64,000 bases of DNA from Dromaius novaehollandiae (lineage: Eukaryota; Chordata; Aves; Casuariiformes; Dromaiidae): the NCBI RefSeq assembly GCF_036370855.1, contig NC_088101.1, forward strand, positions 5,463,501 to 5,527,500. Reading direction: 5' to 3'. Shown one piece after another: positions 54,001 through 64,000 of the stretch. Positions within the stretch are counted from its first letter, which is position 1. Each line of letters begins with the position of its first letter. The notes beneath the pieces were generated by a model, which made no database searches, was not told the origin of the DNA, and saw only the letters and a list, made by a program, of their open reading frames with translations. The position numbers were made by a program, and so were the translations under genes.

Positions 54001-57000
54001 CTCTTATATCTGATGTATCTTACCTCCTTTCAGAGGATGCACTCTAACTGGAGAGTAACTGTGAATGAAGAGGAATGTGGTCCTTGACCACTGATCTGGA
54101 CTATCTCCCTCCCTAAAACTGATTAAAACAACATGTATTTGTATATATAAAGCTATATATACACACAAATATATATGGATAATAAATAATTACACAGTAA
54201 AACAATATTGAGACCTTTCACTTTACTTCTACTTTTAATGGACTTTGAGATTTCAGCTTGTTTTAAAGGCAGCAACATGTGATAAGCCAGCTAACTTCAA
54301 TTCTCTGGCACGTTTTTCAGTGGCTCAGTCTGAAAACATGAGCTTTAAACAACTGTACAGCTTAGAAAGGAAGACTTTACTGGTGCTTTACTCATTTTCT
54401 TCCTAAATTCAAAATCAAGCAGAGCCTACAGCTAAAACTAATGCACAGCTAAAGTACCTCATTGCCACACCATAACACTTCTTCCTTCTGGATAAGAAGC
54501 AAAAAAAGTCTCAACTCAATCAGTTCCTGTATCTGTTAAAGTGGCTAATGTTCTCTGAATCCAGGTTGCCATGTTATTTGCCTCCTTAGCTTAGCTATCT
54601 ATAGATACTGCTGAACTGATTGTGTCTAACTTTGTGTAAAGTCACTTAACTGTAATTTGCTTTTTGAATATTTTATGTTTTTAATATTTAATATTTAACT
54701 CAACTGATAATTCATTTCAAGCAATCATAACAAAACTTATGTGTACAGCACAATTGAAGCTGTGACTTTATCATGAATCACTAATTGTTGTGTTAGTACT
54801 AATTACCTATTAACAATGGTTAATGTTGCAAGGGATTCCCTAGCAGTGAGTGAAGGAGTAGGAAATGTTTACTACTAATGGTTGTAATTCCTTTTTTATG
54901 ATGCTGTTTATTCCAATAAGTCCTAAACAAATCAGAAGTTAAAGCACTTCCCCAACTTCTGGTCATCCCTTAAAATTCCAGTCAATCTACACAGAAGCAA
55001 TGCAGAGTCTTCCAAGCAATCTGGTGGGCCCTGAATGTGGATTTGGGTGGGCAGAAAAAAGACTTGTAATTTAAATGCTCAACTTTAACATTTATCCTAA
55101 AATAATTTTTAAGTGAGGCTTAAAATGCTTAAACTATACAAGGAAAGCCAATTTTGAAGTTTATACACTTCAGGAAACATAACTGAATCGGAAAATATTT
55201 GCTGTGTGTTCCTGATGCAACTTCACTTATTTTGTGGAAGCCCTACAACCTCTCTTGATGGAAGCCTGGAAAATGTCAGCTGCAGGGGACCAAAACTGGA
55301 GGAATAATGGTATAAACAATGGTGACAGAAAAGAGTAGGACTGCACCTCAGTGACATCTCATACAACACCTGCCCTGTTACTCTTTGCTAGGCAACTACT
55401 GCTAACTGAGGTTGAAGGCATGATGCTGAGTTAGATGGAGCTTTGGTCTGATTGGCTATGGCTGTTTCCCATACACTACTTCTGATGATAAAGACTAACA
55501 TGTTGGGAGGATATTATGGAGGCCTCACATCACCTTCAAAGATGAGTTTCAAGACTAATGAGAAAAGAACTTTCAGATGTTAATCAAATCATAAAGAATT
55601 TTTTTTACAAAAGTTGAAGTATTAGAAACTAACCTTGGAAGAGAGATGGCTGGATGTTGCTGACATACTGGAATGCATTTTTAAAGAAGACCAACATTGT
55701 GGAATACACTACTTGATTCTTGTATTTAGCATGTGCATCACTATCAAAGTTACTGATGTATCTGCAGAGGTCTTTCATTCTATGCAAAATATCACCAAAA
55801 CTTCTGAGGAAGAGAGAAAATAAAGTCCATTACAGGTCTATTACACGGACTCCAAAACTGAAGGAAAGAATGCATAATGGATATGAAAAACCTGATGTTT
55901 TGGCTTGGGAAATCCCTCAGTTGCAAGTCAGTGATGGCTGATAATGCACATCAGTAAAATTTCACTATGTATTTGCCTTGTTTTTTCCTCTTTGCAGAAG
56001 CACCTAGGAAAGGCTGAATAGAGGATTATGGGTTTAAATCCCCTACATTATAGTAGAGTAGTTCTTAAGCACTATTTCTGTCAATAAAGGTTTAGTTTCT
56101 AGAAAATAATCTAAAAGGGCTCCCTGAATCCACATTGTAGCTCTACATTGTGTTTTGGAAAGAAAAGCTGGACTGAAGTTATACAGAATGTCATCATGTT
56201 AATATCTTTCTCCACCCCACCTTATTGAAGCATTAAGCCAAATCATCTTTGAGAAGCAGTATCTATGCATTTCTCACCTTCTTCCTTTATCCATTTGCCA
56301 TTCACATCTCATTCCCACCACAGACAGTATTTTAAATAGCCTCTCCCAAGGATCTGTAATCTGGGATGATTTCTCTGTGAGACCATCTATTATATATTTC
56401 TGAGAGCTACGTTTGCTTGGAGACATAATATCAGCAGAATCTTGTGAACCTAGGAAAACAAGCATGTTTCTCTTCACATACAAATCAAACCAACAGATTT
56501 ATTTTCAAGAAGGAAAAATGTAAAAAGGCACACTTCAGTTTTCAGAGTAACCATCTTTTACTGGTAAGGTTGACAAAAAACATTAGATACTCCTGTCCCC
56601 TCTTACAAGAGGTGGTAAGGCTGGAATAAGGAGATTTGGACACTGTCCTAATTTTCAGTACATATGTTATGAAAACTAATTACTTAAATGATTGTGAGCT
56701 ATTTTGATATCAAAGATATAAGAAATATCAAGTACTACTATTAATCCTTCTCTGCAAGAGACAGTAAAGTGTTTTTCATTTATACTATGCACTTCAATAA
56801 TATTAAAATATATTTTAGGAAAGGCTAATCTTTTAAAAAAATCTTCTTACCTTGATACTGGCTTTCAGTCTGTGTAGATCGAGTTACATAGTTGATATAA
56901 AATTCTGCTGCTTTATTCAGATATTTATATAGCAAGCTGGCAGGAAGCCGAACATCAGGATTGTTGATGATCAAAGGAAGAACATCACAAACTATATATT

Positions 57001-60000
57001 AAAAGAAAAAAAAGCTTTAGGTTTAGTTTTGTTTTTAATCCTATTGTTCTAAGCAAGACTCTCCCATGAGCAATGTGAGCTTTTATCTCTGGCTGACTAT
57101 ATACCACAAAGGATCACAAAGTACCTCGCATAGCATAAATTGGCATTACAGTCATTCATAGGGTCAAGCTGGACTAATGTGGCCTGAATGTGTTCTGAAT
57201 AAAGCAGTTTCCTAATCACTCTATCCTGAAAACAGTTCATTAAACTCAGGATCTATTTTGTTGCTGAAATACAACTGTAGTTTAAACGGTTTAAAAACTA
57301 ATTAGAAAGTTTCTTTAGTGTTAGACAAGTCTGATCTTTGCCACCATGACAGTAAACAATTGTTGGTATGCAGAATATTACCAATTTAGCAGATGGAGGT
57401 ATAGAAAAACGAATTTATAGTGTAATCAGCAAGATGGAAATCAAAGATTTTGCTTCATAGCTATGGCAAAGACTGGCTAACTTCAACAAACGCTGTCTTA
57501 ACAGAATACTAAGTTTATAAAATTATATAGTAAAATAAGCACATTAATCTTTTCTTACCAAATAATTTTCTAAAACAATTCACTGGGGATTCTTGGTCTT
57601 CAATACTTTCAGCTTCTAATAAGGTTTCTCCAAGGCCTACCTGTATACGCAGAGGTAAAAATCAAACATTGAATTTTAGGATTTTTTTTTAAGTATGTGA
57701 TTCAATGATGCTGAGCAATCATTCAGTGGATACATCAGTAGCACAACTATAAAGCAACTGCCTAATATGTTAATCTCCATTTAGTTAAACTATCTCTATT
57801 TAGTAACTGGTAAAAGCAATGCCAGCAGATAGCAAAACCAAGACCAACAGAAAAATTATGTGCCTATACATCAGTAAAGGTATGCATAGATCAGTGGAAG
57901 AGATGGAATTACCAATGCTTGAAAAGCCACTGCTTGTCAGCTGAGCTGTGGTAACAGACTGTACTCCTTGCCTGATGAGAACTGATTTTAGCTAACATGT
58001 TCTAGAGCTGATAGGTCTTAGTTCCTATCCGCAATGATTTAAAGACTGTAGGTCATCATTTACAGTGCTCTAGCAGTAATGCAATAAGTCAGAGCAAGTA
58101 CACTGCTCAGTGTACTGACAGTTTGGTCATGACCTCAGAGCGCTTTCCCCAAAATGAAAGCTTACTGAGAAAAGCTGAAGCGATATATTTTTTTAGGCTA
58201 TAGTATTCCTCTACACTATTGTTTTGTGCTCTTCTGCCTTTTTTTTTTTTTTAACATGGAATCTTCTTTGTCTTTACAAAGCAAAAGCTTGTTTTATTTG
58301 CTTGCATTTGTTGTACGTGTAATTCTTTGCTGCTGGTAACCTCAAGGTATAGCCATCTGAACTATCAGGCTCAACTGAACACAAATAAACCCCACCCCAC
58401 TCACTAGGCAAAGCAAAAGATGTTTTGGCAGTATCTCAAGAACCAGAATGACAATGCTGTGAATAGTTAAAATGGGTTACTTTTCTCTTACCCCATGTTG
58501 TACTACAGTCTCTGGAAAGCGCCGCAGAAGGAGCAGTAGCATTTCTGCCCTTTCTAGTGTGTTAAAACACTGCTCTGTGGCCTTTAGTAACATTTCACAC
58601 TGGACTCGACCAGGAAGGGTCTCGAATAATCCTTAAAAACAGAATTGTTCAACTTACTATGTTTGATTGTAAAGATGATAGACAAAAGGATAAAAGACTA
58701 GTCAGCATCACTCTGCCAGCCAGTGAGAAAGATTTCCTTATGTCTTTCTCCAGTGAGCAGCAGACAAAAAAAAAAGTGATTCTCTGAGAAGCCCATATGA
58801 ATACTTATCTGTTTATTTGGTTGCACGAAACTTGATTTAAAACAAGTGTGATTGAGTGGAATACTTAATATTATAACTTAAATATTTAACATCTTAAGAT
58901 GCTTACAGTGGCTTCTTCAAAAAAAATCCCATTTTTACTTACATCCCCCCCTTTGACAATTAACACTTTCTTTATAGAAAGATACCTTCTTCACTTTAAA
59001 TGTCTAGTGAGACACTGAAAAGAAACCAAAATATTGTCACTCTAAGTTGTATGTATTCTCTCTGAAAAATAAATAGATCCAATGAAAATGCAGAATGGTT
59101 CTTCAACTAGAATAGCTTGTATATAAAGAGTCATACACTGACTCCTTACAGCTCCTCAGGCACATCTTCAAACACTAAATTATAATCTGTCAGGTGTAAA
59201 TCCTGCTTTCAAAACTACCTGTAGTTGCCAGCAAGCTGTTCTGATTGCTGTCCATTTTCATGACTTTCAATTTATATGTGCAAGCTCACCGTACTTCTAG
59301 GATTATTCACTCTTCTCTGAAATCATTTGGACCATAATGGATAAGCCCCTTTCCACTTACCCCCTATGGAGTCTCTTTTCTAACTTACCGGAGTGTGCCT
59401 TTAGTTTTTGCAGACTTAGACTACCTATGTCAGAGATGAAGGGAGTCAGCTTCTTGTGTCTCTTTGTGTTTTAGAAGCCTAGTGCATTGGCTAAAGTTTG
59501 TAAGGTTAAAGTGACCAAAACGATCTGCAGCCAAGAAGCCACACACAATTCAAAAGACATCTACTTGCTGCACTAAATATGTAACCAGAGGACTTATCTT
59601 TAGATTCCTTTACCCACTCAGCAAGTAGCATCCTTACCTCTTAAAAACTGTGTCTGCTTGTCCTGGGAGTCATTCCTTAATGCTGATGTAATAACACTGA
59701 TCTCTCGCCACACTGCAGGTTGGTCTGGAAAATTCACAAACCTGGAATAGAGTTTGGGGCAAGAAACGCAATGACCTCAAAAGCAGTTTCCAAGCTGAAA
59801 CCTTTCTATGACAGGACAAATGGACAAATGGAGAAAATGACATTTTGCCTGTTTCTGTCTTAAGACTTTTTCTGCTTAGCTTATCCACACAGATTGCTAA
59901 GAACGCATGCATTATGTTTCTGGAAACTCTTGTATTTATGACTTAGGACACGGGTATGGGAACAAATAAAACATTTCTAGTTTCAGCTGATTCAAGGCAG

Positions 60001-61026
60001 TTATTTCAGTCCAGCTGAGTTACTTACATGTCATAGAGCAGTCTACCTGCGGATGCTGTCCGTTCGGCGTTCCTCTCAATGGTGTACATCTCATACTGCA
60101 GCGCAGGAGGACAGCATGTTAGCTATCTTGAGCACATTTATGAAGCAGATTAGTTGTTCTGCTCTAAAAGCCTGTCCCTAATTTACTGCTTTAGGCCTAT
60201 CTCTGACTAACAGAAAGGGAGATTAAAGGGTGGCAACATCTGCTGTAGAAATTAACAGCAGTTTGTACTATCCAGCTACACATGAAATTATGCATCAACT
60301 TCTGTAAGCTAATATAAGTGCTCTAATATTAACAAGTTGGATTTATTTTACATAAATAAAAAGACCAGTAAGAATTTGATGCACTGTGGGACTGTGGTTT
60401 GTGTGCAGTCAAATACAATGCAAACCCCTAAGCTGCTACGAAACCACAGACAACAGAAATTCTTTCAAACTCTATTAGGAACGGCTGATTTTTTAGCAAA
60501 GGCAAACCCAAATGTTGCATCGTGTTTCATTCGCACAAGAAGCACGAAGGACCCCTCCCCCACTTACTAACAAAACGCCACTTTCACTTTATTCATAGAC
60601 CATTCCTGGGAGCAGGGTTTCCTTTAGTGCACTGAAACACAAGGAGCGGGCACGTATTTGCAAACACTTTATTCTTCACCACAGGGGAAACCCGACTGCT
60701 GCACCCAGCCCCTACAGCGGCGCCTCAGTCGCGCCTATTAACCGACAACTGGCGCTTCCGCCGCCGCCGCCGCCGCCCCCCCGCGTCCCATTGGCCGAGC
60801 CGTCCTTCACTCAGGCGGCTCGCGGCGCAAGGCCGGGTGGGACAGCACTGCGCCCTTATTCCAGGCCCAGGGCAGCGGCGCTGCTGCTGCTTCTCACCTG
60901 GATGTTGAAGTCGGCGGGGTAGAGGCTCCGCGCTGTGATGAGCCAGGCTTTGGCCGCCCACAGGTCCCCCGGCACCAGCTCGCGGGCCCGCTTCACCAGG
61001 AACTCGCAGTCCCCCTGCGCCGACAT
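39048..61026 (-). CDS. INTS10: integrator complex subunit 10
   Basis: Seventeen coding exons on the minus strand: 60898-61026, 60028-60095, 59638-59741, 58492-58631, 57559-57640, 56851-56991, 56278-56449, 55634-55803, 51137-51270, 50548-50701, 49826-49908, 48828-48980, 47580-47688, 47119-47198, 46499-46661, 45333-45426, 39048-39204. All are in phase, giving exactly 710 residues, the human length. It starts [20 protein letters not shown] and ends [11 protein letters not shown]. The protein is a helical scaffold of Integrator, which cleaves snRNA 3' ends and terminates paused RNA polymerase II transcripts. INTS10 is placed in the arm containing INTS13 and INTS14. A basic KKRK stretch in exon 9 could be a nuclear signal. 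An in-frame ATG nine codons upstream (61053) has a weak context, so I chose the family start. The intron after exon 15 has U12-type signals; the last intron is 6.1 kb. Confidence 0.97.
39205..45332 (-). other. INTS10: INTS10 last intron (6.1 kb)
   Basis: No other gene or structured RNA is recognisable. It holds a TG/TA microsatellite at 43271-43370 and otherwise unremarkable AT-rich sequence. Confidence 0.8.
43271..43370. repeat. compound TG/TA microsatellite
   Basis: TG units, then TATA blocks and repeated atagtagata motifs, over about 100 bp in the last INTS10 intron. Length polymorphism is likely. Confidence 0.85.
45427..46498 (-). other. INTS10: U12-type intron of INTS10
   Basis: On the minus strand this 1,072-nt intron begins GTATCCTTT, the consensus of minor-spliceosome donors. 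It ends with a branch-like ATCTTTAAT (45446-45438), whose adenosine lies 12 nt before the exon, and a CAG acceptor without a long pyrimidine tract in between. Spacing and sequence fit a GT-AG U12 intron. The flanking exons join in phase (ACA A|AT ATT, residues T-N-I). No other donor that I read in the four genes has this form. Confidence 0.85.
49318..49340. repeat. 23-base A run
   Basis: Uninterrupted A run in INTS10 intron 11. I see no retrocopy upstream of it, nor a flanking target-site duplication, so it is treated as a mononucleotide repeat. Confidence 0.85.
50741..50802. repeat. 31-bp tandem duplication next to an INTS10 exon
   Basis: Two direct copies of taatttatacttaattcaaa plus ggtcttatact (50741-50771 and 50772-50802) differ at one position. 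They lie in intron 9, starting about 40 nt upstream of the exon 10 acceptor as read on the minus strand. Confidence 0.88.
52861..52881. repeat. AAACC pentanucleotide repeat
   Basis: About four units of AAACC in an intron of INTS10. Confidence 0.8.
53540..54000. mobile_element. probable inserted repeat, LTR-like, borders uncertain
   Basis: About 450 bp differ sharply from the AT-rich intron around them: GC-rich, CT-rich on the plus strand, with a TTTAAG box (ccatttaagctcagg) and duplicated ctggatggaccc motifs. The text reads like an avian interspersed repeat, perhaps a solitary retroviral LTR, but I cannot name the family. No gag, pol or env remnant is visible. Borders and target-site duplication are not resolved. 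Confidence 0.4.
54141..54177. repeat. TA/CA simple repeat
   Basis: Short alternating TATATA/CACA tract in INTS10 intron 8. Confidence 0.7.
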
Positions 61027-61200
61027 GTCGCGCTTGCCTGGGCCGGCGCGCATGCGCCCTGCCGCCGCGGGCCGTTACTCCCCCGCCGCCGTCGAGGCGG
61101 AGGGTGGCGCACGCGGCCGCCATTTTGGGGACGGCTGGCGACGCTGTTGGCAGCCTGTGTGCGTGTGAGGATGAGGGGGGCTGGGCAGCTGTTGTGGAGC
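60730..61200 (-). promoter_or_regulatory. INTS10: INTS10 CpG-island promoter
   Basis: A CpG-dense island covers the first INTS10 exon and about 150 bp upstream. It has no TATA box, as expected for a housekeeping gene. A YY1-type AAAATGGCGGC on the minus strand (61116-61126) lies about 90 bp upstream of the ATG, in the orientation usual for sites just downstream of a start site. This suggests transcription starts near 61.13 kb. Confidence 0.75.
61116..61126 (-). promoter_or_regulatory. YY1-type motif
   Basis: AAAATGGCGGC in the sense strand of INTS10, a near-perfect YY1 core with flank. The ATG it contains could begin a short upstream frame if transcription starts before it. Confidence 0.6.
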
Positions 61201-64000
61201 GGATGCTCGGGCTTTGGCGAGGTGGGCTGCAGGGGTTTGGGGACGCTAGGGACAATATTTTGGGATCCAGAAGCTTGTGGCTGGCCACAAGGAATTTATT
61301 TTTAGAGCTAGGACAGTGGGAAGGGGGGCCTGCTTTTTTCTGTTTGGCAGTTGCTGCACTGTATGATGGGACTGTGGCCAGGCCAGGCTCAGGAACCCCT
61401 CTCCTGGTTCTGAAGATGCTTCAGTGTTGTGAATCCAACTGTGGTTACAGACAACTGGTTTAAGATCGCAAATGTTGCTGTGGACCACTGCTCTCCTGCA
61501 GTGGTCACTGCTGAACATCAAAGTGCCCTTTGAAAAATCCAGGGCAGTATTGCCACTGCCTGGGCTTGTGCTGCTCAGAGGGTCTTGTAGCCCAGTACCC
61601 AGGTGACCAACAGCAGATGGCCAGGAAGAGCAAGGCCTTTTTCTGCAGATGCTCTCCTAGCTTTCAACAGCTTGGAGTTAAGATTTCCTTAATAATAGCT
61701 ACCTTTCAGTGGTCTAGATGTTCTTTGAATACAAGTAAATACAAGTCTGTCTCTCCTTTCTGCTTCTGTTCCTTACCCAGCATGTTAAGTTCCTAGTCTT
61801 TTTCCTTGTTACTTTCTTTGATCACTCCTTTCAGGTAGGCTGTTCATTTCTAGAATAGGCACGTTGCAGACTGCACCTGTTGATTAAATCTGTAAAACTC
61901 CACCGTTAGGAGACAGTGAGATTATCTATTTAGCAAACAGTTGTAATAGACTTACTCTCTGATGGAGGTAAGTCACTAAGGGACAAGATCTGTTTTGCTG
62001 TTGTGTCCACTGTGGCATACTTTGCCTCATTCTTTCTCCATTATTGCACAAGGCCCACAAATGCTGATTGCTGTACTGAACAATGTGTTCTTATTGAGCA
62101 AAGCTGCAACAGATTTTCAGCTGTGAGGCACTGTAAAATCCTTGGTCTTACATCGTTTCTGGGGTTCAGAATGAAATATCCCATGAGGCCTGGAAACCTG
62201 GCTTCTCTGCCCCCTGCACCCAGGCAAGAGCCAATTCCTCTTTCTAAAGCCACCACCAGCATTATCTCAGGAGCCTTTTGCCAGCTTTTGGTGAGAATGT
62301 TGCTTTTTGATTGCACTCAGTGATCACAGCGATGGCCTGTGCTTGGGAGTTGTATGCTGTGTGAAAATTGGGAGCCATCAGCAAGAGAGGGACTTGCTAA
62401 ACCCCTGCCCTCTGAGGGAGGGAAATGATTCCAGACCAATTCAGCTTACTCTTCCTGTGCAAAAGAGGAAGAGCAAGCACTCGAACTATTGTCTTTTCAT
62501 GCCCTAATTCTGTTTCCCGCTGCTGAATTAATAACAAATCCTAGTTGTGATTCATGGCACATGATCACAGTGGCAACTATTGTACAAGTGCCTCATTGAA
62601 GGCAGTTGACCCTATCAATTCATCAGTGCCCAGCAGTGCATGCAGGTTCCTGTTCCTTGCCCCTTTTCTTATCTTTCTGTTCATACACCAATCAGTTGCA
62701 GTCTGAAGGAACACAAAGTATATGATTAATTTGCCATTCAGAAAGGTGACAAAGCCATGTCAGAAAGTCAGGTGCCTCTCATACAATAGCCACAAGCCAC
62801 CTCTTCCTCTTCCCCTCCTGCTCATGCAGTCTAGTCTACACACTGCTGTAGAGTGGCACAGGTCCTTAGGAAAGACCTTATGGTCCTGCAATCTACTGTA
62901 AATGCAAGAATGTTAATTAGTAGCTGATGTGTAGGTCTATCCAGAACTCTTCCCTTGTGCAGATATGTAGGTTTAATTTTCAAAATTTGAGTTTTGCCTT
63001 GAGAGGCTGAATGTGGATAACGGTGCTGTGGAATATGGATAACGGTGCTGTGTATTGTGTTTTCAGAAATTGCCAATGACTGATGTGGTGGTTGTCACTT
63101 CCTTTGGCCTTCTTGTGAGGCCAGGATGAAGATGCTACAAGAGCAAACTGGGTAGCAGTGCATGTTCGAAGCTGTTGCCTTTGAAGTGGAGTAGATGTGT
63201 GAGGAGTCCTCTGCAAAACTTCCAGTGCAAAGCAGCCCCCAAGACAGCAGCTAGTCAGAGAGATAACGGGTTTTGGACTGATTTCACAAGGAGTCCTAAA
63301 AGCAGGAGGTAGCTATATTTAATCCAGTAGACAAAGCGGGGGGAGTACCTCCATTGTAGTAGGAACACCTCTTTTTTGTGACTGTGTGTTAACTGGATGC
63401 TTTGGCATTTTTTTTCTTTAAAATCTGTGAATAATCTTTTTTTTAAATTAATGCTCTGCTGCCCCTCACAGAGATTTGTGGAGTCCCTGTCACTGCATTT
63501 TTTCCTCAAGCAACAGCTGTTTGCTTATCTACTCAGCCCTCCAGGGAAAGAGGACATGGGAGTCCAAGTCTGACGTCATGTAAATAGTGTAGCTTATACC
63601 AGGCAAGAAGTCTGAAGGGGACGTAGATGTAGGTAGGAGCCACGTGAAGAGGATTCAAGCTTGGAAGAGCAGAGTTAATAGGGGCTTCCATTAAGCATGC
63701 CCAACCCCTGGACTTAGGAAGTAAAACCCTTCACTCTGTGATAATTTCAAAGATGTAGGAGAGATCTGTCCTGTTTCTTAAGCAAGACATCTGAGTAGCA
63801 GCAATACATGTGGTAGATGCAGGCAGCATAGCAGGGAGCATGTGTCCAGTGCAGGGATAGATGATCTGCAAGGCAGCTTTGCAGACCTTGACTGCAGTGC
63901 GCCAGATCGGTTTTACACCACCAGTGAGAGGCTCCATTAGGGCAACTGTGGCACTCTGGTGGACACAGAAGTGTTCAGAAGGTGATTAAGTTAGCACTGA
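61201..64000. other. region upstream of INTS10, no gene recognised
   Basis: Open frames here are short and match no family I know. A rightward non-coding transcript from the CpG island is possible but nothing in the sequence proves it. A short imperfect tandem repeat lies at 63014-63052. Confidence 0.6.
63014..63052. repeat. 22-bp-period duplication
   Basis: tggataacggtgctgtg occurs at 63014-63030 and again at 63036-63052, separated by five bases. Confidence 0.85.

Larger units (their letters stand above)
51271..55633 (-). other. INTS10: INTS10 intron 8 (4.4 kb)
   Basis: No coding sequence recognised. It contains an AAACC simple repeat (52861-52881), a TA/CA repeat (54141-54177) and a pyrimidine-rich, GC-rich block at about 53.54-54.0 kb that looks like an inserted repeat. 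Confidence 0.75.

Noticed and set aside
60725-61288. 187-codon frame overlapping INTS10 exon 1
   Set aside because: It is an out-of-frame shadow of INTS10 exon 1 in GC-rich sequence and has no family similarity.

Overview
This is a vertebrate nuclear genome window, most likely from a bird. The genes have many short exons, GT-AG introns and CpG-island promoters, and there is little interspersed repeat. The proteins are clear orthologues of human SMIM19, POMK, HGSNAT and INTS10. I saw no bacterial, viral or CRISPR-type system. The species cannot be named from the sequence alone.

Layout: (1) about 1-14 kb is AT-rich and almost free of recognisable coding sequence. A CpG island at 13.6-14.1 kb looks like the start of a leftward gene that I cannot identify; its candidate exons are at 13.85-13.99, 11.03-11.11 and 7.49-7.66 kb. 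(2) SMIM19 lies on the minus strand at 15.1-16.7 kb and is complete, with three coding exons and its own CpG island. (3) 17-24.4 kb is intergenic. (4) POMK (minus, 24.6-26.2 kb, two coding exons) and HGSNAT (plus, 26.6-37.6 kb, 17 coding exons) are head to head; 366 bp separate their start codons inside one CpG island. (5) INTS10 (minus, 39.0-61.0 kb, 17 coding exons, 710 residues) is tail to tail with HGSNAT; the two poly(A) signals are about 135 nt apart. (6) 61.1-64 kb, beyond the INTS10 CpG island, holds no recognisable gene.

I checked every exon junction of the four genes for GT/AG ends and frame continuity. The spliced lengths (SMIM19 117, POMK 353, HGSNAT 624, INTS10 710 residues) fit the families. 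The four genes do not form a pathway: POMK acts on O-mannosyl glycans in the ER, HGSNAT on heparan sulfate in the lysosome, INTS10 in nuclear transcription, and SMIM19 has no known role.

The observations most worth a second look are a U12-type (minor spliceosome) intron in INTS10, an unidentified CpG-island gene at the left, the divergent POMK/HGSNAT promoter, and a neighbourhood that joins loci I recall as far apart on human 8p.
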